Assembly (NCBI RefSeq): GCF_018406605.1
Contig: NZ_AP024545.1
Span: 2,728,001 to 2,792,000 of the forward strand
Source: Noviluteimonas caseinilytica
Lineage (GTDB): Bacteria; Pseudomonadota; Gammaproteobacteria; Xanthomonadales; Xanthomonadaceae
Length of the DNA stretch: 64,000 nucleotides
Reading direction: 5' to 3'
A program made the position numbers and the translations under genes. Of the stretch, positions 34,793-43,992 are shown piece by piece; the stretch's first letter is position 1; the number at the start of each line of letters is the position of its first letter. The notes beneath the pieces are model-generated. The model searched no databases. It was not told the origin of the DNA and saw only the letters and a program-made list of their open reading frames with translations.

Positions 34793-35083
34793 ATGGCATT
34801 CGCTCGCGTGGTCGCGGTGCTCGCGCTGGTGTGTGCCGTGTTGTCGGTCGCACTCCGTGCGCGCGTGATCAACGTGCTCAAGGCGGCGGGCCTCCACGAA
34901 CACTTCGGTTCGCCCAGGACGCTGTCGCATGGCGACTTCCTGCACTACCGCGTCGTGGGCATCAGCTGGAAGCAACCGATCACGCCACACAAGCTGCTGT
35001 TTCGATCCTTCGTCGCGTTCGCGATCCTCCTGGACCTCTGCTGCGTGGTCATCGGTTTGTGGCTGGCGTTCGGCAGGCGTTGA
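34793..35083 (+). CDS. Two-helix membrane protein
   Basis: A 96-residue protein with hydrophobic segments near residues 5-21 and 71-92 and a cytosolic or periplasmic loop containing L-S-H-G-D-F-L-H-Y. It starts six bases after the previous stop. No family recognised. Confidence 0.6.
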   Translation: MAFARVVAVLALVCAVLSVALRARVINVLKAAGLHEHFGSPRTLSHGDFLHYRVVGISWKQPITPHKLLFRSFVAFAILLDLCCVVIGLWLAFGRR

Positions 35084-35238
35084 AGCCGCGGGACGCCTTC
35101 GCCACGCGCCGATGTTCGTTTTCGTTCACCGAGAGAGCGGCGTTCTCATGGGCGCCGACCGACCGTCGGATTCCTGGCCGACGCCGAATGGGGCGTGCGT
35201 AGTCTAGGGCGGCATCGGCGCATCCAGGAGCGTCGCAC

Positions 35239-36783
35239 GTGCGCGCGCGAACGGCATCGAAGCGAACGCTCCGCTGGGGCGCCGTGGTCCTGGCGGCCGT
35301 GCTGGCGTGCGTGCCGGTCGCGGCGTTGGCGCAATGCGCACCTCGCTACCTGGACATCAACAACGCCATCGAAAAGGGCGCGATGCCCGACCTGCGTGGG
35401 TGCACGTGGGAAGAAGGGCAGCGGTTCGTGTCCCGCATGCAGGGCGAGGCGTCGCGCGTGGATGGGAACTCTGCGCTTGCGGTGGGCGTTGTCTACGACC
35501 AGTCGCCGGTCGCCGGCACGCAAGTGACGCCGGGGATGGGCGTTGCGCTCAGTGTTTCGACGGGGCCACCGCCGCCGCCACCTCCGCCACCGCCACCGCC
35601 ACCGCCACCGCCGGAAGGCACCGACGTGTCCGTCGTCGCGCAGGCCGGCGGCAATGGCGTCGCCGTCGGCACGCCGGACACGTTCGAATTCGTGGTCGCG
35701 AATTCGGGACCGTCCCGCGCCGTCGTGACGATCGTGTTCCGCGGGACGAATTTCCTGTTCGATGCTGCGAGCAGGAATGCGTGCCCCGGCAACGACCATT
35801 CCACCACCTGCCGCGTCACGCTCGACAACGGCAGGAAGACGGTGTTCGGGATCGTGGGAACGCCCGAAGGCGAGGGCGACTATCGCGTGTCCGCATCGCT
35901 CCGCGTCGAAAACGTGTCCGACTCGAATCCGGACAACAACGCGTCCGATGCGGCGCCACGTCGCACGCCCGAACAATCGACCGAGGGACCGGTCGCCGCG
36001 ACGACGACAACTCCAACAAACGGCCCGGTGGCCGCCACGACGACTGGGCCAGCAAGCGGTCCCGCAGCCGCTACGACGACGGGTCCGCCAATAGACAACG
36101 CGTCGATCGGCCCGCGTCCGATTGTCGAAGACGTCTCCGACATCGTGGTCACCGTCGACTCGCTCGATGATCGGTGGGTGCTCCGCAAGAACCTGCATTT
36201 CCAGGTCAACCTCTGGAATCGCGGCACGCGTGCAATTCGCAACGTCGTGCTACGGCTTGGAGCGCGCCACAACCTGGGCGGCCATGCGTGGTCCGACGCG
36301 CGTTGCACGGACGATCGATGCACGATCCCTGTGTTGCAGGCCGGCCAGACGGAAATGTTGACGGGCGAGTTCACGACGCCCTTTGAAGGCGAAGCGCGTG
36401 CCACCTTCCTCGTGACCTGGCGCGTCGGCCGCGAGACGCACAGCAGGGCAGCGCAGCTCGCAGGCATGGTCGGCCGACCGGGATGGCCACCATGGGTCTG
36501 GATCCCGATCTGCGTGGGGGGCGTGCTGACGTTGGCGTGGATCGCCAAAGTCGTCCCGTGGCCGCCGAACCCACCGGCCCCCCCTGGCGTCGGACCAACA
36601 CCGAAGCCAGCGCCGCCGACCGCGCCGACGGTCCGCGTCACTCCCATCGACGCACACATCGTCGACGCCGCCCCGACCTCCGGCATCCCGCTCACCGCAC
36701 CACCGCTGCGCATCCACGTCGTCGTCGCGTTCGGCGATGCCCGCGTGCACGGCAATCTCCCCGTCTCGAAGAAGGAGCCATGA
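35239..36783 (+). CDS. Secreted/anchored PASTA-like protein with polyproline tract and repeat linker
   Basis: The 514-residue product has a signal peptide ending A-L-A near residue 31. A PASTA-like domain follows (about 48-107) with M-P-D-L-R-G-C-T-W-E-E-G and D-Q-S-P-V-A-G-T-Q-V-T-P-G. A run of 16 prolines (about 110-125) leads to a CARDB/DUF11-like beta domain, then three imperfect copies of G-P-V-A-A-T-T-T with linkers, and a second beta domain. One membrane helix near 417-436 (W-V-W-I-P-I-C-V-G-G-V-L) is followed by a Pro-rich cytosolic tail. PASTA domains bind peptidoglycan. The coupled gene at 36780 overlaps its stop. Confidence 0.75.
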   Translation: MRARTASKRTLRWGAVVLAAVLACVPVAALAQCAPRYLDINNAIEKGAMPDLRGCTWEEGQRFVSRMQGEASRVDGNSALAVGVVYDQSPVAGTQVTPGMGVALSVSTGPPPPPPPPPPPPPPPPEGTDVSVVAQAGGNGVAVGTPDTFEFVVANSGPSRAVVTIVFRGTNFLFDAASRNACPGNDHSTTCRVTLDNGRKTVFGIVGTPEGEGDYRVSASLRVENVSDSNPDNNASDAAPRRTPEQSTEGPVAATTTTPTNGPVAATTTGPASGPAAATTTGPPIDNASIGPRPIVEDVSDIVVTVDSLDDRWVLRKNLHFQVNLWNRGTRAIRNVVLRLGARHNLGGHAWSDARCTDDRCTIPVLQAGQTEMLTGEFTTPFEGEARATFLVTWRVGRETHSRAAQLAGMVGRPGWPPWVWIPICVGGVLTLAWIAKVVPWPPNPPAPPGVGPTPKPAPPTAPTVRVTPIDAHIVDAAPTSGIPLTAPPLRIHVVVAFGDARVHGNLPVSKKEP

Positions 36784-37379
36784 CCATGGCAGCCGACAAC
36801 GACCATCAGCGCGTGCGCGATCTGCTTCCTGCGGCGTACGACGACTTCGAGGGTGCGGTGCGCAAGCGGCTCGAGGAGGAGCCCGATTTCCGGGATCGTG
36901 GCTTCGGCGATTTCGTGTGGCGCACGGTCGGCGACAAGGCGCTGGCGGCCGTGCACGACACGCTCGATTTCAACGTGTTCGGCGTGTTCGCGCGCGCGTG
37001 GGCGAAGGCGAACGAGATCAGGCAGCATGCCGAGGCGAGCCTGGCGACGCCGGGCGAACCGGTGTACCTGCGCCTGGGCGAGCACACCGCCACGGCGACA
37101 TTGCAGCCGACCATCGAAGTCATCGTCGATCCGTTCGGGAAAACGCGCATCCCGCTGGACCTGGACTTGTCGGCCGTCTTCGAAACCGCCGAGCTCACGT
37201 TGCGCAACGGCGCAATCACCGAGATCGGCGCGGGCAGGTGCAAGGTGACGGCGTTGCTGAAGCTGGGTGGCAAGAAGCTGCACGATCCGGAAGCGTCGCC
37301 GCCACTCACGCTGGGACGGCGACTGAAGCTCGAGCACCCGCTGCAGGTCGTGGAGCCGATGGCGCCGGGGGAGACCTGA
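36780..37379 (+). CDS. Cytosolic partner of the PASTA-like protein, unknown
   Basis: A 199-residue soluble protein whose ATG overlaps the previous stop (ATGA) behind AAGGAG. The N-terminal half is helical with L-L-P-A-A-Y-D-D-F-E and W-R-T-V-G-D-K-A-L. The second half is strand-rich, with V-I-V-D-P-F-G-K-T-R-I-P-L-D-L-D-L. The tight coupling suggests it acts with the tail of the PASTA-like protein. No family recognised. Confidence 0.7.
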   Translation: MTMAADNDHQRVRDLLPAAYDDFEGAVRKRLEEEPDFRDRGFGDFVWRTVGDKALAAVHDTLDFNVFGVFARAWAKANEIRQHAEASLATPGEPVYLRLGEHTATATLQPTIEVIVDPFGKTRIPLDLDLSAVFETAELTLRNGAITEIGAGRCKVTALLKLGGKKLHDPEASPPLTLGRRLKLEHPLQVVEPMAPGET

Positions 37380-37390
37380 GCCGCGGAGCC

Positions 37391-38779
37391 CTATCGCTCC
37401 ACCGCACCGATATCCGCGCGCCCGCCCACCACGCGCGGGAAGCCTTCGCCACGCTGGTCGACGTCGAAGCCCGCCACGTTGTTGCCGCGGTTGATCGCGG
37501 GGCTGCCGGACAGCGGCCGATGCGTCAGCGTGCGCCCGCCGTTGTCGGCGAGCGGGCCGAGCATCGCGTCGGTGTTGCGGATCGTGTCGGCGGGCAAGGT
37601 GACGAAGATCGAATTCTGGACCAGGTTGTCGCTGCCGAGGATCACCGTCGGCGGCGGCCGCGGGAACGGACCGGAATTCGTGTCCTGCCCGGTGACGTCC
37701 CGGCTGATGCCGCCCAGGCACGTATTGCCCGCGAGGATCGAACTCTCCACGTGGAATTCGCCGTACAGGGTGAGCACGCCCGGGAAACAGTTGGTGTCGA
37801 ATCCGGTCGTGGTGACGTTGGCGGTGATCGTGCTGTTGACGATGGTCCCGGGGCCGATGATCTGGCCCAGGCCGATGAACGGTGCGGCGTTGCCCGAGAT
37901 CGTCGAGTTCTCGATGGACGTGTTGGGCGAGAGGTTGAACCCGCCGATCGAGTTGACCGCGGTGTTGCCGGAAATCGTCGAGTAGGCGATGCGCGACGGC
38001 GTGCCTGTGCCGTGGTTGAAGACATCCATCGCGCCGGACGAGACCCGCGCGTGATTGTCGGAGATGCTCGAGTAGGTGATGTCGACGCTGCCGAGGGCGC
38101 GGAGCCCGCCGCCGGACGCCGCCACGTTCCGGAACACGCGCGAGCGGTGCATGCGCAGGTCGCCGCCCACGAGGTCGGCGGTGCCGGGCACGATGGTGCC
38201 GAGCGTCAAGCCGCCGCCGCCCGAGGACCGGCCCTTGGCGCCGTTGTCGTACACCGCGCTGTAGAACAGGGTGATGTTGCCCGCGGCGTAGATGCCGCCG
38301 CCCAGCGCGTCCAGGCGTGCGTATGCGCCGCAGTGCCGCACGTGGATGTCGTTGCCGTCGAAGTTGCCGGCCGTGAAGATGCAGCCCCCGTTCGCCATCT
38401 CGGCGCGGTGCTGGCCTTGTTCGATCGTCAGCCCGCGCAAGTGCAGCGTGCCGGTGCCGTCGTGCCGGAACACCGAGCTGCTGTAGTTGCCGCTCACTGC
38501 GAACCGCGCGTAGCCAGGGCCGCGCACGGTCAGGCTGGCCTGCGGGATCATGATCGCGCCGGTGGTCAGCACGATGCGGTGGCAGGCGAGGGGACGCAGG
38601 TCGATGGTGTCGCCGCTGGTGGCCGAGGTGACCGCCGCCCGGAGGCTGCCGGCGCCACTGTCGTTGCAGTTCGTCGGCGTGAGCGTCGCGGCCCGGGCTT
38701 CCGGTGCGATGCCGAGTGCGCCCAACGTTCCGAGCAGCAGGCACGCTCCGATCGTGGTCACGGGGATCGAACGCGACAT
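37391..38779 (-). CDS. Secreted beta-helix protein, choice-of-anchor Q type, paralogue 1
   Basis: A 462-residue precursor with signal peptide ending A-R-A near residue 31. The mature start T-N-C-N-D-S-G-A-G-S-L-R-A-A-V and the end R-V-V-G-G-R-A-D-I-G-A-V-E-R frame a right-handed parallel beta-helix rich in N-S-T-I-S-G-N and G-G-G repeats. The family is called choice-of-anchor Q; members are secreted or surface proteins of unknown binding target. Paralogues lie at 40449 and 57830. CGGAG precedes the start. Confidence 0.85.
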   Translation of the reverse strand: MSRSIPVTTIGACLLLGTLGALGIAPEARAATLTPTNCNDSGAGSLRAAVTSATSGDTIDLRPLACHRIVLTTGAIMIPQASLTVRGPGYARFAVSGNYSSSVFRHDGTGTLHLRGLTIEQGQHRAEMANGGCIFTAGNFDGNDIHVRHCGAYARLDALGGGIYAAGNITLFYSAVYDNGAKGRSSGGGGLTLGTIVPGTADLVGGDLRMHRSRVFRNVAASGGGLRALGSVDITYSSISDNHARVSSGAMDVFNHGTGTPSRIAYSTISGNTAVNSIGGFNLSPNTSIENSTISGNAAPFIGLGQIIGPGTIVNSTITANVTTTGFDTNCFPGVLTLYGEFHVESSILAGNTCLGGISRDVTGQDTNSGPFPRPPPTVILGSDNLVQNSIFVTLPADTIRNTDAMLGPLADNGGRTLTHRPLSGSPAINRGNNVAGFDVDQRGEGFPRVVGGRADIGAVER

Positions 38780-38922
38780 GGCACAACTCCGCGCATGGGG
38801 AGCGCGACGATGGAACCGGTGCCGTGGAGGCGGTGTGCAATTCGGGTGAATGGGATCGTGGCTCCTGCATCGTGCAAACTCAGCGATACGCCGCCTCCAC
38901 TGACGCGGCATCGGAAGCCACC

Positions 38923-39390
38923 ATGAAGCGCCCGACCCAAGCGTTCCTGCTGATGACGGCCATGCTCGCCGTCGCGTCCGATGTTTTCGCTCGGGACGAC
39001 GACGCCTTGGTGGAAATGTTCCATGAGATCGCTGGTCCGGCGACAAAGACGTGGTCGCTGCGACTGGAGCCCGACGGCGACGTCGTCGAGCATCGTGGCG
39101 ACTTGTCGCGGCGGCGGGAGCGCATTCGCTGCAGGCTCAGCCCGGTCGAGGCGGATCGTGTCGTGGCCTCGGCGCGACAGTGGCTGGATCCGGTGCCAAC
39201 GCGGGTCAGAACCAGTGGTCCGCTCCAATTCGACGGCCCGTACAAGACCTTGTCGGTCCGACAGGGTGCGGACCTGCGGATGTCCTGGTGGGACGCACCT
39301 GCGAAGACGAACCTCAACGCGGATGAGCAAGCGTTCGTGCGTGCGTGGAACGCGGTCGAGGCGTTGCTCGATTGCCGCGGCAGGAAGTGA
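38923..39390 (+). CDS. Secreted hypothetical protein
   Basis: A 155-residue precursor with a signal peptide (F-L-L-M-T-A-M-L-A-V-A, end V-F-A). The mature domain contains W-S-L-R-L-E-P-D-G-D-V and the helix E-Q-A-F-V-R-A-W-N-A-V-E, with two cysteines far apart. No family recognised. Confidence 0.65.
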   Translation: MKRPTQAFLLMTAMLAVASDVFARDDDALVEMFHEIAGPATKTWSLRLEPDGDVVEHRGDLSRRRERIRCRLSPVEADRVVASARQWLDPVPTRVRTSGPLQFDGPYKTLSVRQGADLRMSWWDAPAKTNLNADEQAFVRAWNAVEALLDCRGRK

Positions 39391-39391
39391 A

Positions 39392-39871
39392 ATGTTGGAG
39401 GCCGCTCGACTTTTTCGTTGGCTTCCGGTTGCATACCGCGGTCGAGACTTCATGAGGCAGTCGATGGAATCCTGGGCGTCGGTTCTCGTTGGTGGGCGTG
39501 TCGACGCCGTCGAGCAATGGGAAGACCGCTCATGGGTCGTAACGCTCTCCAACGGATATCGCGTGCGCATCGAATCGCTATGGCGCCTGCTCTCGTCCGG
39601 GACGCTCGTGCTCACCAATCGCGATGACGGGCAGCACTTCGGCCGTACTGCGCCGGTCAACGCCGCGTGCGAACTCGCCAGCAAGTTGCGCGGCTGCACG
39701 TTGACGGATGTGCAGGTCACTGCGGGAACCGCAGACCTCGCGCTGCGGTTCGATGGCTATACGCTGCAGGCGATCGCGGAGTCGAGTGGCTACGAGGCCT
39801 GGCAAGTGGAATCGCCGACGGGCACCCTGGCCGTGGGCCAGGGCGGCGGCAACGTCGTGGTCTGGGACTGA
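39392..39871 (+). CDS. DUF6188-like protein
   Basis: A 159-residue protein. The pattern W-V-V-T-L-S-N-G-Y-R-V-R-I-E-S-L-W-R-L, then P-V-N-A-A-C-E-L and finally S-G-Y-E-A-W-Q-V and G-Q-G-G-G-N-V-V is that of DUF6188 as I remember it. AGGAAG precedes the ATG at 39392; a later ATG at 39452 would remove 20 residues. Members are often found near polymorphic-toxin or immunity genes, but I see no toxin here. Confidence 0.7.
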   Translation: MLEAARLFRWLPVAYRGRDFMRQSMESWASVLVGGRVDAVEQWEDRSWVVTLSNGYRVRIESLWRLLSSGTLVLTNRDDGQHFGRTAPVNAACELASKLRGCTLTDVQVTAGTADLALRFDGYTLQAIAESSGYEAWQVESPTGTLAVGQGGGNVVVWD

Positions 39872-39883
39872 TGGGGAGCGCAC

Positions 39884-40366
39884 GTGTTTGAAGGAAAGGG
39901 CGGGTGGTGCGCGTCGTTGATCATGGCGGCATTGGTCTCCGGGTGCATGGCGTCGAGCCATCGCGTCGCGCCGGGGCAAGTCGGTGTCGAGGTCGAAGCG
40001 CCGGACGTGCCATGCGATGCGGGCCATCGCGACATTGCGGTCAAGGTCCACGTGCGCAACGACAGCCGCGGCACCCTGCGGTTCTGGATCAGGCACGTCG
40101 CCGGCGCACCCGATGCGCTGAGTTGGTTGTCATACGCCGTGCTGGACAGCGCCGGCAACGCCGCAGCGCAACATGGCGCGGGTGCGCATGGTCCGTTGCC
40201 GCAACCCACGTTGACGATGGCGCCCGGCAATCGCACGGTGCTCTCCGCCACGCTGTACGACATCGGCGAGGCCGAGTACGCGCGGCGTTTCCGTCTCCGC
40301 GTCGAGGACCAGGACGAGCATTCCTGGACCACTGCGGCTTTCAGGCCGTGCGTGCAACCCGAGTGA
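39884..40366 (+). CDS. Lipoprotein
   Basis: A 160-residue precursor starting at GTG. The signal ends L-V-S-G-C-M-A-S, a good lipobox. The mature domain is beta-rich with V-K-V-H-V-R-N-D-S-R-G-T-L-R-F-W and T-M-A-P-G-N-R-T-V-L, likely an Ig-like fold, with two further cysteines. No family recognised. Confidence 0.7.
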   Translation: MFEGKGGWCASLIMAALVSGCMASSHRVAPGQVGVEVEAPDVPCDAGHRDIAVKVHVRNDSRGTLRFWIRHVAGAPDALSWLSYAVLDSAGNAAAQHGAGAHGPLPQPTLTMAPGNRTVLSATLYDIGEAEYARRFRLRVEDQDEHSWTTAAFRPCVQPE

Positions 40367-40448
40367 CACCCCGAGGCCGATCACGACAACACGCCATTGA
40401 CACGCCCGGGAGGACAGTCCGCATCCCCGTGCCGCAAGAGGTGGCGCG

Positions 40449-41801
40449 ATGCAGACCAAGCTCATCCAGTTCGCCGCCGCCGCCGGGTTGTTGTTCGCCG
40501 CGTCGGGCGCCCATGCGCAGACGTTCACCGTCACCAACTGCAACGACACCGGGGCGGGCAGCCTGCGGGCCGTGGCGGAGTCGGCACCCGATGGCGCGGT
40601 GGTCGCGATGGATGCGTTGCCATGCAATCGCATCGTGCTTCGCACCGGACCGATCCGCTTGCGACAGCCGGTCCTGCAGATCCAGGGCCCCGGCCTCGAC
40701 AAGCTCACGGTGAGCGGCGATGGCCGCAGCCAGGTCTTCGTCCACGCGCCGCCGGCCGATGCCGCATTCACTTCGCTCGCGTTGCGCCGCTTCACCGTGT
40801 CGTGGGGCCGCGCGCTCGACGGCGAGGCGTTCGGCGGCTGCATTTCCACCACCGGCGGCGTGTCCCTGCAGGACATGCAGGTCCACCACTGCCTCGCGCG
40901 CGATAGCCGCAGTGGCGGCGATGCCGGCTACGGCGGCGCGGTGTACGGCGGCGCCGGCGTCGTGCTCACCCATTCGATCGTGCATACCAATCGCGCCGAC
41001 GGTGGCGACGGCGGTGGCGTGTATTCCGGCGGCCCCATCAGCGTCAACAACAGTCGCGTCTCGAACAACCAGGCCTCGGGTAACGGCGGTGGCTTCGTCG
41101 CGCTCGAAGGCGCGCACGTGGAGCTGAGCAACGTCACCAGCAACGTCGCCGGCGGCGTCGGCGGCGGCATGTGGGTGGACGGCACGGGCCAGACGGACCG
41201 GCTCATCACGATCATGTTCTCGACCATCGCGCGCAATCGCGCGCACACGGCGGCGGGCGCGTACTTCTCCGCCGCCAATTCCACGCGCCTCATCGAGAGC
41301 ACCGTCTCGGGCAACGTCGCCGACGAAAGCCAGGGCGGCGTGGTGTTCGACGCGGGTTACATGACCCAGGAAGTCATCAACAGCACGATCACCGCCAACC
41401 GCGCGCTCGCGCCCGGCGCGGCCGGATGCCTGGGCAGCGGCGCGTCGGTGCGCATGCGCTTGCGCCTGAACAGTTCGATCGTCTCGGCCAATACCTGCGC
41501 CGGGATGCCGGACGACCTGGCGAGCGTGGACGATCCCGGCGCGACCGGCGCGCTGGGCAACAACAACCTGCTCGGCGCGATCAACCTCGTGTTCACCGGC
41601 AACGGCACCGTGCGCACCAACAGCCCGCGGCTCGGTGCGCTGGCGTTCAACGGCGGCGTGACGGAAACGCACCTGCCCCTGGCCGACAGCCCGGTCATCG
41701 ACAAGGGCAACAACAGCCCGGGATTCGCGACCGACCAACGCCGGCGCAACTTCGTCCGGGTGAAAGGCGCGGCGGCGGACATCGGGGCCGTGGAGCGGTG
41801 A
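40449..41801 (+). CDS. Secreted beta-helix protein, choice-of-anchor Q type, paralogue 2
   Basis: A 450-residue precursor with signal peptide ending A-H-A near residue 22. It shares with paralogue 1 the T-N-C-N-D-T-G-A-G-S-L-R-A start, the many G-G-G and N-S-x-I turns and the closing D-I-G-A-V-E-R. There is no membrane anchor or sorting motif. The next gene begins 19 bases on. Confidence 0.85.
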   Translation: MQTKLIQFAAAAGLLFAASGAHAQTFTVTNCNDTGAGSLRAVAESAPDGAVVAMDALPCNRIVLRTGPIRLRQPVLQIQGPGLDKLTVSGDGRSQVFVHAPPADAAFTSLALRRFTVSWGRALDGEAFGGCISTTGGVSLQDMQVHHCLARDSRSGGDAGYGGAVYGGAGVVLTHSIVHTNRADGGDGGGVYSGGPISVNNSRVSNNQASGNGGGFVALEGAHVELSNVTSNVAGGVGGGMWVDGTGQTDRLITIMFSTIARNRAHTAAGAYFSAANSTRLIESTVSGNVADESQGGVVFDAGYMTQEVINSTITANRALAPGAAGCLGSGASVRMRLRLNSSIVSANTCAGMPDDLASVDDPGATGALGNNNLLGAINLVFTGNGTVRTNSPRLGALAFNGGVTETHLPLADSPVIDKGNNSPGFATDQRRRNFVRVKGAAADIGAVER

Positions 41802-41819
41802 CGATCCGGAGCGAGCCCC

Positions 41820-42191
41820 ATGCAGCATGACGTCACCGCACTGGGGCCGGACATCGTGGTCGTGCGCTACTTCGGTCGGCTCACGATCAAGGAACGTTGC
41901 CAGACCCTGGTGCGCGCAGGGCGTGCCTTCCACCCCGACGCGAGTCCGAAGAAGTTGCTGGTCGACTACTCCTACGCGACGCCCGCCGTGGAAAACGCGG
42001 ACGCCGGCATCGACTTCATGAGCCGGGTCATTGCCGCGCCCGACGTCGACGATGGCCTGCTCGCGATCACCGGCACGCTGTCCGCCGACTTCCTCAACCC
42101 GGTGCTCGGGGCGTGCGCGACGAAAGGGCTGACGTGCCGGGTGTTCTCCGACTACGACCTGGCGCTGGATTGGCTTCGGCGCGCGCCATGA
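41820..42191 (+). CDS. STAS/SpoIIAA-like small protein
   Basis: A 123-residue soluble protein with V-V-V-R-Y-F-G-R-L-T-I-K-E-R, a central K-L-L-V-D-Y-S-Y strand and C-terminal Y-D-L-A-L-D-W-L helix. It has the same layout as the gene at 10037, so both belong to one STAS-like group. Partner unknown. Confidence 0.6.
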   Translation: MQHDVTALGPDIVVVRYFGRLTIKERCQTLVRAGRAFHPDASPKKLLVDYSYATPAVENADAGIDFMSRVIAAPDVDDGLLAITGTLSADFLNPVLGACATKGLTCRVFSDYDLALDWLRRAP

Positions 42192-42265
42192 GCGCATTTG
42201 CAGACCTCTGGATCCCACCCAATAATCCGGCGCACCGTTGACCGAATCCGCAAGGAGTGCAACGC

Positions 42266-42811
42266 ATGACGCCGGAGACGTTCATCGCGGAGTGCCGCGA
42301 CTGCATCGCATCGGGCGGCGGACCTGCGGACATCGCAGCGCTGGTCCGCGCCGCCCTGGTGTCGCAGCGCGACGATCCTGCGTGGCAAGGGCGCGACGAA
42401 TTCCTGTATCGGTCCGCGGCGCTGCTGATCGTCAACGTCACGCTCCCGCCGCACGGGGCGACGCCGGTGCACGACCACGGCATGTGGGCCGTGGTCGGTG
42501 TGTCCAGCGGTTGCGAGCTCGATCGCTTCTACGTGCGCGGGCGCGATGGCGGACTGGACGTCGTTGAAGACATCACCGTCCCCGCCGGCACCGCCATCGC
42601 AATGGACGCCGATGCCATCCATGCCATCTTCAATCCGTTGCCGATCGAAATGCGCGGCATCCACGTCTGCGGCGGCGACATGGTGAGCGCGCCGCGCAAC
42701 ATGTGGCACCCGCAGACAGGCGACATGCTGCCGTACGACGGCAAGGTGTTCGAGGAATGGTGCGAAGCCCTCACCCGTGCGGCGAGGCCTGCCCAGGCAC
42801 CGGCCTGTTGA
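42266..42811 (+). CDS. Cysteine dioxygenase-like cupin
   Basis: A 181-residue protein with cupin motif 1, P-V-H-D-H-G-M-W-A-V-V-G-V, and a later I-H-A-I-F-N motif that supplies the third histidine. This pattern belongs to the cysteine/cysteamine dioxygenase-like cupins, which use iron and oxygen on thiols. AAGGAG lies nine bases before the ATG at 42266. The LOV-HTH gene follows 49 bases on and may be cotranscribed. Confidence 0.8.
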   Translation: MTPETFIAECRDCIASGGGPADIAALVRAALVSQRDDPAWQGRDEFLYRSAALLIVNVTLPPHGATPVHDHGMWAVVGVSSGCELDRFYVRGRDGGLDVVEDITVPAGTAIAMDADAIHAIFNPLPIEMRGIHVCGGDMVSAPRNMWHPQTGDMLPYDGKVFEEWCEALTRAARPAQAPAC

Positions 42812-42860
42812 ACCCGCCCGTCCCGTGGCAGAAAATCCGCCGGAAGCGCGGCGAGCGACC

Positions 42861-43505
42861 ATGGCGACGACTCCTTCCATCGCGGACGAGCAGGGCCTCG
42901 CCTTCGAGCGCGCGTTGATCGCGTCGATCCACCTCTCGCCGATCGCGACGATCCTCACCGACCCGCGGCTGCCCGACAACGCGATCATTGCGGTGAACCG
43001 CGCGTTCTGCGCGTTGACCGGCTACGAAGCGCACGAGGTCATCGGCCGCAACTGCCGGTTCCTGGCGGGCGATGCCGGGGAATCGCCCGGCCGCATGGCG
43101 TTGCGACAGGCCGTGGCGGAAGCGCGCCCGGTGCTCGTGGAAGTGCGCAATGTCAAAAAGGACGGCACGCCGTTCCGCAACGCGGTGATGATCGCGCCCG
43201 TGCTGCTTCCCAATGGCGACGTCGGGTATTTCCTCGGGTCGCAGATGGACGTGGGTAGCGCGCGTGTTCCCGCGCAGACCGCGGATGACGCGACGCGGAA
43301 GGTGCGCGCCCTGACGCGCCGCCAGCGCGACGTGCTGCTGGGCATGCTGGCAGGCAAGCTCAACAAGCAGATCGGCGCGGACCTCGGCATCGACGAAAAG
43401 ACCGTCAAGATGCATCGCGCCGCGCTGTTGAAGCGCCTGGGGGTGCGGACGACCGCGGATGCGATTCGCCTCGGGATCGAGGCAGGGATGTTCGGGCTCC
43501 CGTAG
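42861..43505 (+). CDS. LOV-domain blue-light sensor with LuxR-type HTH
   Basis: A 214-residue regulator. Residues about 24-125 form a LOV domain with V-N-R-A-F-C-A-L-T-G-Y and the hallmark G-R-N-C-R-F-L, where Cys65 should form the photo-adduct with flavin; the later F-R-N-A-V-M-I-A-P and F-L-G-S-Q-M-D-V complete the fold. A short linker leads to a LuxR-type helix-turn-helix (about 150-214) with L-T-R-R-Q-R-D-V-L and K-T-V-K-M-H-R-A-A-L-L-K-R-L-G-V. It should bind DNA in response to blue light. The start at 42861 is chosen because the upstream frame overlaps the cupin gene. Confidence 0.9.
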   Translation: MATTPSIADEQGLAFERALIASIHLSPIATILTDPRLPDNAIIAVNRAFCALTGYEAHEVIGRNCRFLAGDAGESPGRMALRQAVAEARPVLVEVRNVKKDGTPFRNAVMIAPVLLPNGDVGYFLGSQMDVGSARVPAQTADDATRKVRALTRRQRDVLLGMLAGKLNKQIGADLGIDEKTVKMHRAALLKRLGVRTTADAIRLGIEAGMFGLP

Positions 43506-43577
43506 GGGGCCGCGCGGGGTCCTACCTGCTTTGGTCTGTATTGCGGGTCTGCGGGCGCGTTCCATCACTTCGGGTCG

Positions 43578-43907
43578 ATGTGCCGCGCGCCACGCTTCCG
43601 GTCCGTGGATCTGTCCGATTTCAGGTGGCACGCCGTGGGGCCCGAGTCCGGGTGCAGTGACCTGCACCTGCGCCGGGGCGGTGCGCGCGGCGAACTGTTT
43701 GGCCTGGTCTGCAAAGGGAGCGGGGCGGACTACCTCGCGATCGTCGGGCTGCAACCGGGGGCGGACGTGGCGCGGATCCGGTGTGCGTCGGAGCTCGACG
43801 CCATCGATGCGGTGGAGGGGTGGTTGGTGCAGTGGCAAGCCGAGTCGATGGGCGAGGACGCCTCGGCTTTGGAATCCGGGGATGAGGTGGCTCGATCGGT
43901 TGGATGA
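43578..43907 (+). CDS. Small hypothetical protein
   Basis: A 109-residue soluble protein with strand-rich R-G-E-L-F-G-L-V-C-K-G-S-G-A-D-Y and a closing helix A-V-E-G-W-L-V-Q-W-Q. Three cysteines. It lies after the LOV-HTH gene in the same direction. No family recognised. Confidence 0.55.
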   Translation: MCRAPRFRSVDLSDFRWHAVGPESGCSDLHLRRGGARGELFGLVCKGSGADYLAIVGLQPGADVARIRCASELDAIDAVEGWLVQWQAESMGEDASALESGDEVARSVG

Positions 43908-43992
43908 CGGTGCACCGCACTGCTCGGGCGGCGCCTATGCTGTGCCGGCGTCGCGATCGATCCGGCATTCCATGGCGGCAGGGAAGGGGGCA

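Noticed and set aside
35880..38870. A 996-codon minus-strand frame
   Set aside because: It is a shadow of the PASTA-like gene, its partner and the beta-helix gene, without own motifs.
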